Below are positions 24,842 through 34,549 of a stretch of 64,000 nucleotides of DNA, in pieces. Origin of the DNA: Bacteroidota bacterium (GTDB lineage Bacteria > Bacteroidota > Bacteroidia > Bacteroidales > UBA10428). Made by a program: the position numbers and the translations under genes. The stretch is from contig JAEZZA010000031.1 in NCBI GenBank assembly GCA_023442525.1, positions 372,001-436,000 of the forward strand, read 5' to 3'. A model generated the notes under the pieces. It did not search any database. It saw nothing but the letters and a program-made list of their open reading frames with translations, and had not been told where the DNA came from. Each line of letters begins with the position of its first letter. Positions within the stretch are counted from its first letter, which is position 1.

Positions 24842-26503
24842 ATGCTCTCCAAACTGATAGTTGAAAACTATGCCCTGATCAGCCGACTGGAAATCGAATT
24901 CAAAAAAGGACTTACCATTATCACCGGAGAAACAGGCGCCGGAAAATCCATCTTGCTGGGAGCGCTTTCTCTTATTCTGGGTAAAAGAGCCGACACATCC
25001 GTGCTTTACGATAAACAGAAGAAATGTATCGTTGAGGGTGCGTTTGACTTGAAGGGATATGGACTTGCCGGATTTTTTGAAGAAAATAACATTGACTATG
25101 ATGATGAAACCCTGATCCGGCGAGAGATTGGATCAAACGGAAAATCAAGGGCCTTTATTAACGATGTTCCCGTAAATCTGGAACTTCTTACTGAATTAGG
25201 GAACAAGTTAATCGACATACATTCGCAACACCAGAATCTGAGCCTTGCCAACAGTGCCTTTCAGATGAAGGTCATCGACAGTTACGCACGCACCGGAAAA
25301 GTTCTGGAACATTACAGGCACTGTTATGAAGAATACTGTAAGGCTCTGAAAGATTATAATGAACTTACCGAAGAAGCCGCCCGGTCGCGTTCAGAACTCG
25401 ACTATTATACTTATCAATATAACCAGCTCGGGGAAGCCAAACTTACAGATGGTGAGCAGGAGGAACTTGAAGCCGAACAGGAAAGGCTTACACACGCGGA
25501 AGAAATAAAAAACGGCCTGAGTGCGGCAGCAACTCTTTTAAAGGGCGAAGATCAATCGGTACTGGGCTGGCTGAAAGAAAGCCTGGCGTCAATAAGCCGG
25601 ATCAGCAAATACCTTTCTGAGATACCTTCGCTGGTATCACGCGTCGATTCTTCCTACATCGAGATAAAAGATATTGCAAGTGAATTTGAACGACTGGACA
25701 ACAAAATGAATTTCGATCCCGCCAGGCTCGAAGCGGTAAACGAACGATTAAGTCTAATATACGACCTTCAGAAAAAACACAAGGTTGCATCAGTCGGTGA
25801 ATTGATAGAAATCTGGAAAGGTTTAGGAGAAAAAATATCGGTAATCACATCATTCGATTATAACCTGTCGAGATTGAAGAAACACCTCGACGAGTGCCTG
25901 ATGAACCTCTCAGCTGCTTCAAAGACTTTATCATCGGAACGGAAAAAAATATGTCCCGAATTTCAGTCAAAGGTTACCGGCATGCTTCTGGAAGTGGGAA
26001 TTCCCAATGCAATATTCAACATTGAAATTACTTCGTCGGAAGATTACTCATGGCAGGGGTCCGATAACATCCGTTTCTTATTCACAGCCAATAAGAACCT
26101 GACGCCGCAGGACATTTCAAAGGTTGCTTCGGGAGGTGAACTTTCGCGTTTGATGCTGTGTATTAAATCGCTCATGTCGGATTCGGCAGGAATGCCCACC
26201 CTGATATTTGACGAAATCGACACGGGAGTATCGGGCGAAATTGCCGAACGTGTAGGTAACATCATCAACCGGATGTCCGATAAAATGCAGATCATTAATA
26301 TCACGCATCTGCCACAGGTAGCCAGCAAAGGCAAATACCATTACCTGGTTTATAAGTCCGACGAGGGTAATTCGACCATTACCCGTATGAAACTACTGAA
26401 TTCCAAAGAGAGGGTGATTGAGATTGCCAAAATGTTAAGCGGCGAAGAAGTAACGAAGGCCGCCCTGGAGAACGCCAGGGTGTTGCTTGGCGAAGGACGT
26501 TAA
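24842..26503 (+). CDS. recN: DNA repair protein RecN
   Basis: A 553-residue SMC-like ATPase acting in double-strand-break repair. Walker A is GETGAGKSILLGAL (about 29-42), the ABC signature is VASGGELSRLML (about 428-439) and Walker B is TLIFDEIDTGVSGE (about 453-466). A coiled coil lies between about 160 and 350 (QEELEAEQERLTHAEE). Full length for the family. It starts 34 bases after DUF4835 and ends the conserved operon. Confidence 0.95.
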   Translation: MLSKLIVENYALISRLEIEFKKGLTIITGETGAGKSILLGALSLILGKRADTSVLYDKQKKCIVEGAFDLKGYGLAGFFEENNIDYDDETLIRREIGSNGKSRAFINDVPVNLELLTELGNKLIDIHSQHQNLSLANSAFQMKVIDSYARTGKVLEHYRHCYEEYCKALKDYNELTEEAARSRSELDYYTYQYNQLGEAKLTDGEQEELEAEQERLTHAEEIKNGLSAAATLLKGEDQSVLGWLKESLASISRISKYLSEIPSLVSRVDSSYIEIKDIASEFERLDNKMNFDPARLEAVNERLSLIYDLQKKHKVASVGELIEIWKGLGEKISVITSFDYNLSRLKKHLDECLMNLSAASKTLSSERKKICPEFQSKVTGMLLEVGIPNAIFNIEITSSEDYSWQGSDNIRFLFTANKNLTPQDISKVASGGELSRLMLCIKSLMSDSAGMPTLIFDEIDTGVSGEIAERVGNIINRMSDKMQIINITHLPQVASKGKYHYLVYKSDEGNSTITRMKLLNSKERVIEIAKMLSGEEVTKAALENARVLLGEGR

Positions 26504-26576
26504 TGGGTCATTCACCTTCTTCCTTGAGCTCTTTTATATCTGAAATTATTTCATTTACTTTGGCAAAATTTTTTAT

Positions 26577-27137
26577 ATGGGTAAAGTATCAGACATTTCA
26601 AGGGGTACCTTCGTTAGATATAATGGGGAACTTTCGATTGTATTGGAGTATGAACATCGCACTCCCGGTAACCTGAGAGCGTTCTACCAGGTAAAAATGA
26701 GAAACCTGAAATCAGGAAGATTGATTGAACAGCGTTTCCGGCCCGACGATGAAATGGAAATCGTCAGGGTACATTTTAAGGAACATCAGTTCCTGTATGT
26801 GGATGGAACCAACATAGTTGCCATGGATAATGAAACCTACGATCAGATCCATGTACCTGGCGATATACTGGGCGAAGGCATTAACCTGCTTAAAGAAGGT
26901 ACAAACATAAAGGTATTCTTTGACGGTGATGAACCTGTATCGGTGGAACTGCCTGTAAGTGTTGAAATGGAAGTTACTTACACCGAACCCGGAATGAAAG
27001 GTGATACTGCTACACGAACGCTTAAAAGCGCCACCATCGAAACCGGCGCTCAGGTTAAGGTACCTTTATTCATCAATATAGGCGATCGCATAAAAATCGA
27101 CACCCGAACCGGGGATTATATTGAAAGGGTACGATAG
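26577..27137 (+). CDS. efp: Translation elongation factor P
   Basis: A 186-residue three-domain EF-P that helps ribosomes through proline runs. VSDISRGTFVRYNGE opens domain I; GDRIKIDTRTGDYIERV is the conserved C-terminal signature. The loop that in E. coli is PGKGQAF, with the modified Lys34, reads PGNLRAF here (30-36), so there is no lysine at the tip. I recall a similar non-lysine loop in other Bacteroidota EF-Ps. It implies no lysylation or a different modification. It stands apart from recN by about 70 bases. Confidence 0.93.
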   Translation: MGKVSDISRGTFVRYNGELSIVLEYEHRTPGNLRAFYQVKMRNLKSGRLIEQRFRPDDEMEIVRVHFKEHQFLYVDGTNIVAMDNETYDQIHVPGDILGEGINLLKEGTNIKVFFDGDEPVSVELPVSVEMEVTYTEPGMKGDTATRTLKSATIETGAQVKVPLFINIGDRIKIDTRTGDYIERVR

Positions 27138-27142
27138 CCGGA

Positions 27143-27973
27143 TCACGGACATTCTTTAAACGACTTGTCGTACTGCGACATGGCTCGTTCGCTCATACCC
27201 ATGCTGCTGAATCCCCCATCGTGAAACAGGTTTTGCATGGTTACCTTTCGTGTCAGATCAGAGAATAATGTAACGCAATAGTCGGCGCAATCCTCAGCGG
27301 ATGCATTCCCAAGGGGCGACATGCGTTCGGTAAAGTCAATCAGACTGTCGAAGCCAAATACACCGCTTCCTGCAGTAGTGAATGTAGGTGACTGCGATAC
27401 GGTATTGATCCTGATTTTCTTTTCTCTTCCGTAAATATAACCGAAGCTCCGGGCAATAGACTCAAGCAGAGCTTTGGCATCAGCCATGTCGTTGTAACCG
27501 TATAAAGTTCTTTGGGCGGCAACATATGACAATGCAACTATTGAACCCCAGTCGTTAATGGCATCCAGCTTCCGGCAGATCTGTATAACTTTATGAAATG
27601 AAAGAGCTGAAATATCAAGGGTTTTTAAGTAAAAATCATAGTTGATATTATCATAGGGGATTCCTTTACGGACATTGGGCGACATACCAATGGAATGCAA
27701 TACAAAATCGAACTTTCCCCCGAAATGCTCCATGGATTTCTTTATCAGACTTTCAAGATCTTCAGCATTCGTTGCATCGGCGGGGATAACTATACTACCC
27801 GTTGAACCCGCGAGTTCGTTTAGTTCTCCCAGACGCAATGCCACAGGGGTATTGGTAAGGACAAGTTCAGCGCCCTCAGCGTGAGCTTTTTCCGCTACCT
27901 TCCATGCAATTGACCTGTCGTTTAAAGCACCAAAGATAATGCCTTTTTTTCCTTTCAGCAGATTATATGCCAT
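27143..27973 (-). CDS. fabI: Enoyl-[acyl-carrier-protein] reductase (NADH)
   Basis: A 276-residue short-chain dehydrogenase of the FabI class, the last reduction in each round of fatty acid elongation. GKKGIIFGALNDRSIAW (8-24) is the FabI-type NAD site (G-A-x5-S-I), and the active-site pattern Y-x6-K appears as YNDMADAK. SQSPTFTTAGSG follows. The frame extends to an ATG at 28003, but the ATG at 27973 gives MAYNLLKGKKG, the family's usual start. It converges on efp with 5 bases between stops. Confidence 0.92.
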   Translation of the reverse strand: MAYNLLKGKKGIIFGALNDRSIAWKVAEKAHAEGAELVLTNTPVALRLGELNELAGSTGSIVIPADATNAEDLESLIKKSMEHFGGKFDFVLHSIGMSPNVRKGIPYDNINYDFYLKTLDISALSFHKVIQICRKLDAINDWGSIVALSYVAAQRTLYGYNDMADAKALLESIARSFGYIYGREKKIRINTVSQSPTFTTAGSGVFGFDSLIDFTERMSPLGNASAEDCADYCVTLFSDLTRKVTMQNLFHDGGFSSMGMSERAMSQYDKSFKECP

Positions 27974-28021
27974 TTGGTTAATAGTTAGTTTACTGGTTTG
28001 CAAAGATAAGGTAAATTGTTA

Positions 28022-30034
28022 CTATTTCTTATTCATCATTTCCTGGTAGGCCAGCATTTCGTCGCGGTACCGCGCAGCTTCTATGAAGTTAAGCTCCGAT
28101 GCCGCTTTTTCCATCTGTTTCCGGGCTTTTTGAGCAGCTTTCTCCAGGGCGTCGCGCGACATGTATTGGACTACAGGATCGGCTGCGATATCTATCTTTT
28201 CAGGTTCCACATATACCGGTTTTTCGCCCGTCTTTCTGCGTATATCATTGAGAATGTTTGATGCAGCCTTAACAATTTGCCGCGGCGAAATACCATTCTT
28301 TTCATTATAGGCCAACTGTATTTCCCTTCGCCGGTTAGTTTCATCGATGGTTTTCTTCATCGAATCGGTAACTTTATTTGCATACATGATAACCTTGCCT
28401 TCCAGGTGCCGGGCTGCCCGGCCAGCCGTCTGAGTCAGCGATCGTTCCGAACGCAGAAAGCCTTCCTTATCGGCATCCAGGATTGCCACAAGCGATACTT
28501 CGGGTAAATCGAGACCTTCTCTCAGCAGGTTCACACCAACCAGTACATCAAAAACTCCGCTCCGGAGTCCTTCCATGATTTCAATCCGCTCAATGGTGTC
28601 AACATCTGAATGTATATAGCGGCATTTGATATCAAGCCGTACCAGATATTGAGTCAGCTCCTCCGCCATCCTTTTGGTCAGTGTGGTAACCAGAATTCGG
28701 TCGCCTATTTCAATACATCTCCGGATCTCTTTCAACAAATCATCAATCTGGTTTAGAGCCGTGCGCACTTCTATCAGAGGGTCAAGCAAACCGGTAGGCC
28801 TGATGAGCTGTTCGACGATAATGCCTTCGGATTTTTCAAGTTCGTAATCGGCAGGGGTGGCACTTACATAAACCATCTGTCCCACCAGGGATTCAAACTC
28901 TTCAAATTTCAGAGGGCGGTTATCAATTGCCGAGGGCATTCTGAATCCGTACTCCACCAGAGTTTGTTTCCTGGAATGGTCGCCTCCATACATGGCTCTG
29001 ATCTGGGGAATGGTAACGTGACTCTCATCAATGATGGTTAGAAAATCATCAGGAAAATAGTCGAGCAGACAGAACGGCCGCTGACCCGGGGGTCGTCCGT
29101 CAAAATACCTCGAGTAGTTTTCAATGCCCGGGCAATAACCCAATTCCTGAAGCATTTCAAGATCGTATGTAACCCGGTCCTTCAACCTTTTTGCCTCCAG
29201 GTGTTTCCCGATCTCCTTAAAGTATTCAACCTGTTTTCCAAGGTCGAGCTGTATCATACTTAATGCCTGCATCATTCTGCTTCGGGTGGTAATGAATATA
29301 TTGGCAGGGTAAATATTAACCTGTTCATGTTCTTCAATTGTCCTTCCGGTCAGGGGATCAAACGAACGCAATTCTTCGATTTCATCACCCCAGAAAGCAA
29401 TGCGGTAAGCATAATCGCTGTATGCCAGGAATACATCAATCGTGTCACCGTTAACCCGGAAGTTGCCCCTCTTAAATTCGATTTCATTTCGGGAATAGAG
29501 ACTGTCAACCAATTTTCTCAGAAATGCATTTCTGCCGACTGTGCTGCCTCTTTTGACCGTAATGGTATTGCTGTGGAAATCCTCAGGGTTACCAATACCA
29601 TAAAGGCATGAAACCGATGAAACCACTATCACATCTCTTCGCCCCGACAGCAAGGATGATGTAGTACTTAGCCTGAGTTTTTCGAGTTCATCATTTATCG
29701 AAAGATCTTTTTCAATATAGGTATCAGTGACCGGCAGATAGGCCTCGGGCTGATAATAATCGTAATAGGATACAAAGTATTCCACTGCATTTTCCGGGAA
29801 GAATTGTTTGAATTCTCCGAAAAGCTGTGCGGCAAGGGTCTTGTTATGGCTCAGTACCAGAGTGGGTTTATTGACTTTCGACACAACATTTGCCATTGTG
29901 AACGTTTTTCCTGATCCGGTTACGCCAAGCAGAGTCTGAAACTTTAATCCCCTGTTTATGCCGGCTGACAATTGTTCAATCGCCGCAGGCTGATCACCGG
30001 TTGGAGAATATGCAGAATTAAGATGGAAATCCAT
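28022..30034 (-). CDS. uvrB: Excinuclease ABC subunit B
   Basis: A 670-residue DNA-damage-recognition helicase of nucleotide excision repair. Walker A is GVTGSGKT (37-44), the beta-hairpin contains YYDYYQPEAY (about 92-101), and DESH and QTAGRAARH mark the helicase core. The C-terminal UVR motif (ASELNFIEAARYRDEM, about 645-660) binds UvrC. All domains are present and the length is normal. It sits 49 bases before fabI on the same strand. Confidence 0.96.
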   Translation of the reverse strand: MDFHLNSAYSPTGDQPAAIEQLSAGINRGLKFQTLLGVTGSGKTFTMANVVSKVNKPTLVLSHNKTLAAQLFGEFKQFFPENAVEYFVSYYDYYQPEAYLPVTDTYIEKDLSINDELEKLRLSTTSSLLSGRRDVIVVSSVSCLYGIGNPEDFHSNTITVKRGSTVGRNAFLRKLVDSLYSRNEIEFKRGNFRVNGDTIDVFLAYSDYAYRIAFWGDEIEELRSFDPLTGRTIEEHEQVNIYPANIFITTRSRMMQALSMIQLDLGKQVEYFKEIGKHLEAKRLKDRVTYDLEMLQELGYCPGIENYSRYFDGRPPGQRPFCLLDYFPDDFLTIIDESHVTIPQIRAMYGGDHSRKQTLVEYGFRMPSAIDNRPLKFEEFESLVGQMVYVSATPADYELEKSEGIIVEQLIRPTGLLDPLIEVRTALNQIDDLLKEIRRCIEIGDRILVTTLTKRMAEELTQYLVRLDIKCRYIHSDVDTIERIEIMEGLRSGVFDVLVGVNLLREGLDLPEVSLVAILDADKEGFLRSERSLTQTAGRAARHLEGKVIMYANKVTDSMKKTIDETNRRREIQLAYNEKNGISPRQIVKAASNILNDIRRKTGEKPVYVEPEKIDIAADPVVQYMSRDALEKAAQKARKQMEKAASELNFIEAARYRDEMLAYQEMMNKK

Positions 30035-30147
30035 GCTGTTTAATCAAACATTTTCAGGAAAATGTCAAAATTAATAAACCTTTTGCTGTGATTAATTCGT
30101 AAAAGGACAGTAATTATTAATTATCCATACAGTTATCTCTATAGTTA

Positions 30148-31545
30148 ATGCCAAAGAGAGTTGGTTTATTAAGGCATATTGCGGATATTATTTCACAGAA
30201 TAAATCGCTTATCAACGAGAATGAACAATTGAATAAGCAGAATGATCGTCTGCTGAAGGAAATCGAAAAATATAAAGATTTAATATCCCGGTCAGGTAAA
30301 AACGAACCGGCTAAAAGTACAAAGAGCCATTTTTCACGCTACAAATCAGCCACCATACTTTATGCCGACGCTCTGGGATTTGAATCCATAAACAGTGGCG
30401 CCGATCCGAAAACCGTGGTGGATTCTCTTGATGAAATATTCATTAAACTACAGGATATAGTTGCCAAATTTCCGGTACGGAACTTACGCACCATAGGTGA
30501 TTCAATAATGTGTGTAGGCGGCATTCCCCGAAAGAATACTACCAATCCAATTGAGGTTCTGCTGGCTGCAATTGAAATGCAGTACTTTTTCAAAGACATG
30601 CAAAGAACCAATAATATCAGTAAGAACTGGCAGCTCAGGATCGGAATTCATACGGGTACTGTGGTTGCAGGATTATCAGGCAAAAAGAAGCCACATTACG
30701 AAGTTAAAGGTGAGACCGTAAACATGGCTGCCCGTATTCGGCTGTTTTGTGAAGATGACAATATCCTGATTTCGGCTACCACATACGAACTGGTAAAGGA
30801 CCTTTTTCATTGCCAGTATTTCACCCGGATGCCGGTTAAATACCAGGGTGAGATCCCTCTCTACTCCGTAAAGAGTATTAAACCCGAATATTCATTGCAG
30901 GGCAAAGGTATTATACCCAATAAGAAGTTCAGTGTAAGGTTTAACCTTATACAGTTTACCGATTTACAGGAGATTATACTTGATAAACTGGAAAAGGAAT
31001 TACCCCGTACCCTGTATTACCATAATATCAAGCACACCGTTGATGTGGTTACTCAGGCCGAACTCATAGGTCTTGGCGAGGGCGTTACCGATGAGGATAT
31101 GCTTCTGCTTAAGACAGCCGCATTGTTCCATGATTCGGGACATACTATTTCGTATGATAACCACGAGTACTTCAGCTGTCTGATAGCCCGTGAAATGCTG
31201 CCCGATTTCGGATACACCATCGCCCAGATAGATACAATCTGCGATCTGATCATGTGTACCAAAATGCCTCCGAAGCCCTCGAATCAACTCGAAAGGATCA
31301 TGTGTGATGCCGATCTGGACTATTTGGGAAGAAGCGATATGATACCCGTTTCGAATCAGTTATTCCTTGAGTTAAAAGAAAGGATGAAAATCGAATCAAT
31401 GAAGGACTGGAATAATCTACAGATAAAATTCATTACCGGCCATCAGTACTTCACTGAAACAGCCCGGAATCTTCGTGAAGTCAACAAACAACTTCAGATC
31501 GAAAGAATCAGGAGTTTGGTTGAGGAGGGAACGTACGTGAAATAA
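30148..31545 (+). CDS. Class III nucleotide cyclase fused to HD phosphodiesterase-like domain
   Basis: A 465-residue cytoplasmic protein. Residues 10-50 look like a coiled coil (INENEQLNKQNDRLLKEIEK). The class III adenylate/guanylate cyclase domain (about 65-255) has both metal aspartates, Asp74 (LYADALGFES) and Asp118 (IGDSIMCVGG), plus HTGTVVAGL and GETVNMAARI. The C-terminal half (about 275-455) is an HD domain: YHNIKHTVDVV (291-301), HDSGH (328-332) and CDADLDYLGR (386-395). YHN..H, HD..H and a later Asp is the layout of class I cyclic-nucleotide phosphodiesterases. The protein may both make and break a cyclic nucleotide. It is monocistronic. Confidence 0.82.
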   Translation: MPKRVGLLRHIADIISQNKSLINENEQLNKQNDRLLKEIEKYKDLISRSGKNEPAKSTKSHFSRYKSATILYADALGFESINSGADPKTVVDSLDEIFIKLQDIVAKFPVRNLRTIGDSIMCVGGIPRKNTTNPIEVLLAAIEMQYFFKDMQRTNNISKNWQLRIGIHTGTVVAGLSGKKKPHYEVKGETVNMAARIRLFCEDDNILISATTYELVKDLFHCQYFTRMPVKYQGEIPLYSVKSIKPEYSLQGKGIIPNKKFSVRFNLIQFTDLQEIILDKLEKELPRTLYYHNIKHTVDVVTQAELIGLGEGVTDEDMLLLKTAALFHDSGHTISYDNHEYFSCLIAREMLPDFGYTIAQIDTICDLIMCTKMPPKPSNQLERIMCDADLDYLGRSDMIPVSNQLFLELKERMKIESMKDWNNLQIKFITGHQYFTETARNLREVNKQLQIERIRSLVEEGTYVK

Positions 31546-31577
31546 GGCTACAGGGGCCAGTTCCTTGAGCTAATAGA

Positions 31578-31602
31578 GTTTCAGGGTTTCAGGGTTTCAG
31601 GG
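31578..31602. repeat. Short tandem repeat GTTTCAGG x3
   Basis: Three perfect 8-base units in the 64-base gap between convergent genes. No coding or known regulatory role is seen. Confidence 0.7.
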
Positions 31603-31609
31603 ACAGACG

Positions 31610-32701
31610 TCAACGCTTAAACCTTCCGATAATCCGTTTAATATTCGTGAGACTAAGCGCGTGCTGTCGTGTTCCTCTCGGGCCCATAAGATATGCATAA
31701 GCCTGCATACCCGGAATTCTTTTCATGATTATGTTCAACATGGCAAGAAATGGAATGGTAACCAACATGCCGGGTATACCCCATATCATTGCACCGGCAA
31801 TGAGGCCCAGAATAATTACAAAAGGATTGAGCCGGATGTTATTACCTACAATTAAAGGTGAAAGAATATTGTTTTCAAAGAAGTGGATTATATAAACAAA
31901 TACAAAAACCCGGAATGCATACGTCAGTGAGTCCTCTGTGAGCAGTGCAAAAAGAAATGGAATTGATCCCCCGATAAAGTTACCGAAGTAAGGTATGAAA
32001 CTGAACAGTGCTGAAACCACACCAAATAGAAGAGGATATTTGATACCTATAATTAGCAGTCCTGCAGAATTAAAAACACAAAGGATAATCACAACTGAAG
32101 TAACGCCAAGCATGTATCGTGTTACCACTGTAGCAATTTCCCTCAGGATTTTGATTGTTACCAGCCTGTTTTTTCGGCCAGCCAGTTGTAAAATGAAAAT
32201 GGCGAATTTGGTACGGTAAAAAAGGAAAAGAAAAACAAAAACGGGCTGCATCAGAAGTGAAAAAAGGGTTCCGGCCGTAGTCTCAAAAACTCTACCCGAC
32301 CGCCGTTCCAGGTCGAATAAACCTGAAACCATCAGATTTTTTAACTTTTCGGCTGAGATATTGAAGTATGATTCTACATATTTCTGAATTTCATTGATAT
32401 GATCAATGGCCTTTTCGCGGAAATAGGGCATATCTTCAAGAAAAAGGTTCATCCGCTTTACAACGAAGACAGCCAGAAAAACTACCAGAACTATAGCAAT
32501 CAGGAGGGGTATGAGAATGGAAAGTATGCGTGGTACACCTTTTTTCTCCAGGAAATTGACAATCGGGTATAGCAGGTATGCAATCAAAACCCCGAATGCC
32601 AACGGATACAGGAATTCCCTGGCCTGAATAAGCGAGTAAATTGTTAGTATTATGGCAAGCAGCAGGTAAGTCAACCGCATGCCAACAATGCGATTATTCA
32701 T
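31610..32701 (-). CDS. AI-2E family transporter (PerM/YdiK type)
   Basis: A 363-residue inner-membrane protein with about eight hydrophobic helices: pairs at 8-27 and 30-48, one at 58-83, then clusters around 150-165, 195-230, 233-275 and 300-335. FIPYFGNFIGGSIPF and the C-terminal GMIWGIPGML-type segment (AMIWGIPGMLVTIPF) are family hallmarks. Members have been linked to autoinducer-2 or Na+/H+ export, but the substrate of this one cannot be deduced. A charged amphipathic stretch (about 88-135) forms the usual central soluble part. Confidence 0.85.
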   Translation of the reverse strand: MNNRIVGMRLTYLLLAIILTIYSLIQAREFLYPLAFGVLIAYLLYPIVNFLEKKGVPRILSILIPLLIAIVLVVFLAVFVVKRMNLFLEDMPYFREKAIDHINEIQKYVESYFNISAEKLKNLMVSGLFDLERRSGRVFETTAGTLFSLLMQPVFVFLFLFYRTKFAIFILQLAGRKNRLVTIKILREIATVVTRYMLGVTSVVIILCVFNSAGLLIIGIKYPLLFGVVSALFSFIPYFGNFIGGSIPFLFALLTEDSLTYAFRVFVFVYIIHFFENNILSPLIVGNNIRLNPFVIILGLIAGAMIWGIPGMLVTIPFLAMLNIIMKRIPGMQAYAYLMGPRGTRQHALSLTNIKRIIGRFKR

Positions 32702-32803
32702 GAATCAGATTAATAATTTACTACATAGTAATGCCAAAGCATTCCAATTTGTTTCAATTATTATAAAAAGTCTTATGAAAACTGTCTGCCGGCAGGCATA
32801 CAA

Positions 32804-33178
32804 TCAATTCGTCTGGATAAAGTTGAACTTGATTTCAAGAATGGATTCGTAGTACTCACCCCGTTCCATAATGTCATCATCGCCCTCTTCATAATACCAG
32901 TTAATGGTAAGTTTGTAGCCCTTCCTAACAATTTCGGCCAGGGCTCTCAGAATATGAAGGAGAGCTTTAGATGAACCACTATTGAAATATTCAAGTTCGA
33001 TATCAATTGTAGTGGATTCCGAGGGCTTCTGGCAATAATAATACACCCATTCAAACAACTCGTCGTAGAATTTAGATGCATCTTCTGGAATGGAACGACC
33101 GCTGATCCTCATCCTGCCATCAACATTAAAGGCAACATCAGGCGTTTTTTTGGTACTTTCGATCAGCAGGTTCTCCAT
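32804..33178 (-). CDS. DUF1987/SiaC family regulatory phosphoprotein (second copy)
   Basis: A 124-residue paralogue of the protein at 1593-1967. RISGRSIPEDASKFYDELFE (25-44) is the signature and INWYYEEGDDDIMERG (about 93-108) matches the acidic C-terminal motif. As with the first copy, no SiaA phosphatase or SiaB kinase is adjacent. The 294 bases upstream, up to tsaD, hold no convincing gene; a palindromic CTGCCGGCAG lies just beyond its 3' end. Confidence 0.8.
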   Translation of the reverse strand: MENLLIESTKKTPDVAFNVDGRMRISGRSIPEDASKFYDELFEWVYYYCQKPSESTTIDIELEYFNSGSSKALLHILRALAEIVRKGYKLTINWYYEEGDDDIMERGEYYESILEIKFNFIQTN

Positions 33179-33472
33179 AAATATAGCAGTAAGAAAAAGA
33201 ATTTCTTATGTAGCCTATACGCCGGGAAAATGCAAATGTTACTCTCCTCTTCTAAAAAAGTATCGGCCGTAACAAATTTATAATAAATATTGTATCTGTA
33301 GCCATTCATCTGTCTCATTTTCATGGAGGGACCTGTATTAAAGGCAAAGCATGATAAGGCATCCCTGCTAAATACCAAAGCAATTCCAACAGAGAGAGGT
33401 TCGTTTTCAGATCAGGAATTACACTAAAAATTGACCAACGGTACATTTATTTTGACGAACAGTTACTACAAA

Positions 33473-34495
33473 TTATAACTGATCGAAACGTGCTACCGGA
33501 GCTATATCGTGCGATGAAAATATGCCCTTCAGGTATTTGTAATATCCTGTAATGGCTATCATAGCCGCATTATCTGTTGCATATTGTAATTCAGGAATAT
33601 AAATATTCCAATTCATTTCCATTGCCAGGCGTTGTACAGCATCACGAAGTCCTGAATTTGCTGAGACACCACCGGCAATTGCAATTTCTTTAATCCCGGT
33701 TTGTTTTGCCGCCTTCAAAAGCTTGGATGTAAGTGAATCCACAATTGCACGCTGAATAGATGCACAAAGATCATTCACGTTGGCCTGAATAAAATCGGGG
33801 GTTTCGTTCTGCCGGTCCCTCAGGAAATAGAGAAATGAAGTTTTTAGCCCGCTGAAACTGAAATCCAGTCCTTTGATCATCGGCTTTGAAAAACTGAAAG
33901 CGTTTGGATTACCTTCTTTCGCATTGCGATCGATTAACGGACCTCCCGGATATGGCAGGCCCAGAATTTTAGCACATTTGTCAAATGCTTCGCCGGCAGC
34001 ATCATCAATGGTTTGTCCAATGATTTCCATTTTCAGGTGATCGTGCATGATCACCAGCAACGTATGACCTCCCGAAACAACGAGACATAGAAAAGGGAAT
34101 TCCGGAACCCTCACCGGATTGTCTTTTCGGATAATGAAAACAGAAAGTATGTGAGCGAGTAAATGGTTAACATCAATAAGCGGAACCTTAAGCGCGAGGG
34201 CAAGACCTTTGGCAAACGACGATCCTACAAGTAATGCACCCATCAGTCCGGGTCCCCGTGTATAGGCAACCGCGTTAATATCACCGGGCTTCCTGCCGGC
34301 CTCGCGCAGGGCGGCATCAACAACAGGAATAATGTTCTGCTGATGTGCTCTTGAAGCAAGTTCGGGAACAACACCGCCAAAATCTTTGTGTATCTGTTGA
34401 TTGGCAATTTTATTCGATAACAGAATCCCATCCTCAACAATCGCTGCTGAAGTATCGTCACAGGAAGATTCTATGCCAAGTACAGTTAATTTCAT
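33473..34495 (-). CDS. tsaD: tRNA threonylcarbamoyladenosine synthase subunit TsaD
   Basis: A 340-residue ASKHA-fold protein that transfers the threonylcarbamoyl group to A37 of ANN-decoding tRNAs, with TsaB and TsaE. GIESSCDDTSAA (7-18) is the opening signature, NHLLAH supplies metal ligands His111 and His115, VSGGHT follows, and GGVSANSGLRD with YATDNAAMIA completes the site. Full length. It is divergent from tamB with only about 54 bases between starts, so the two share a short promoter region. Confidence 0.96.
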   Translation of the reverse strand: MKLTVLGIESSCDDTSAAIVEDGILLSNKIANQQIHKDFGGVVPELASRAHQQNIIPVVDAALREAGRKPGDINAVAYTRGPGLMGALLVGSSFAKGLALALKVPLIDVNHLLAHILSVFIIRKDNPVRVPEFPFLCLVVSGGHTLLVIMHDHLKMEIIGQTIDDAAGEAFDKCAKILGLPYPGGPLIDRNAKEGNPNAFSFSKPMIKGLDFSFSGLKTSFLYFLRDRQNETPDFIQANVNDLCASIQRAIVDSLTSKLLKAAKQTGIKEIAIAGGVSANSGLRDAVQRLAMEMNWNIYIPELQYATDNAAMIAITGYYKYLKGIFSSHDIAPVARFDQL

Positions 34496-34549
34496 GAATG
34501 GTCCGGTTATTGATAAACTTTTTTCGCAATTTTGGCGTTACACAAAGCT

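Noticed and set aside
33179..33472. Possible small gene between the second DUF1987 gene and tsaD
   Set aside because: Only a weak minus-strand frame with no recognisable features; nothing convincing seen in this gap.
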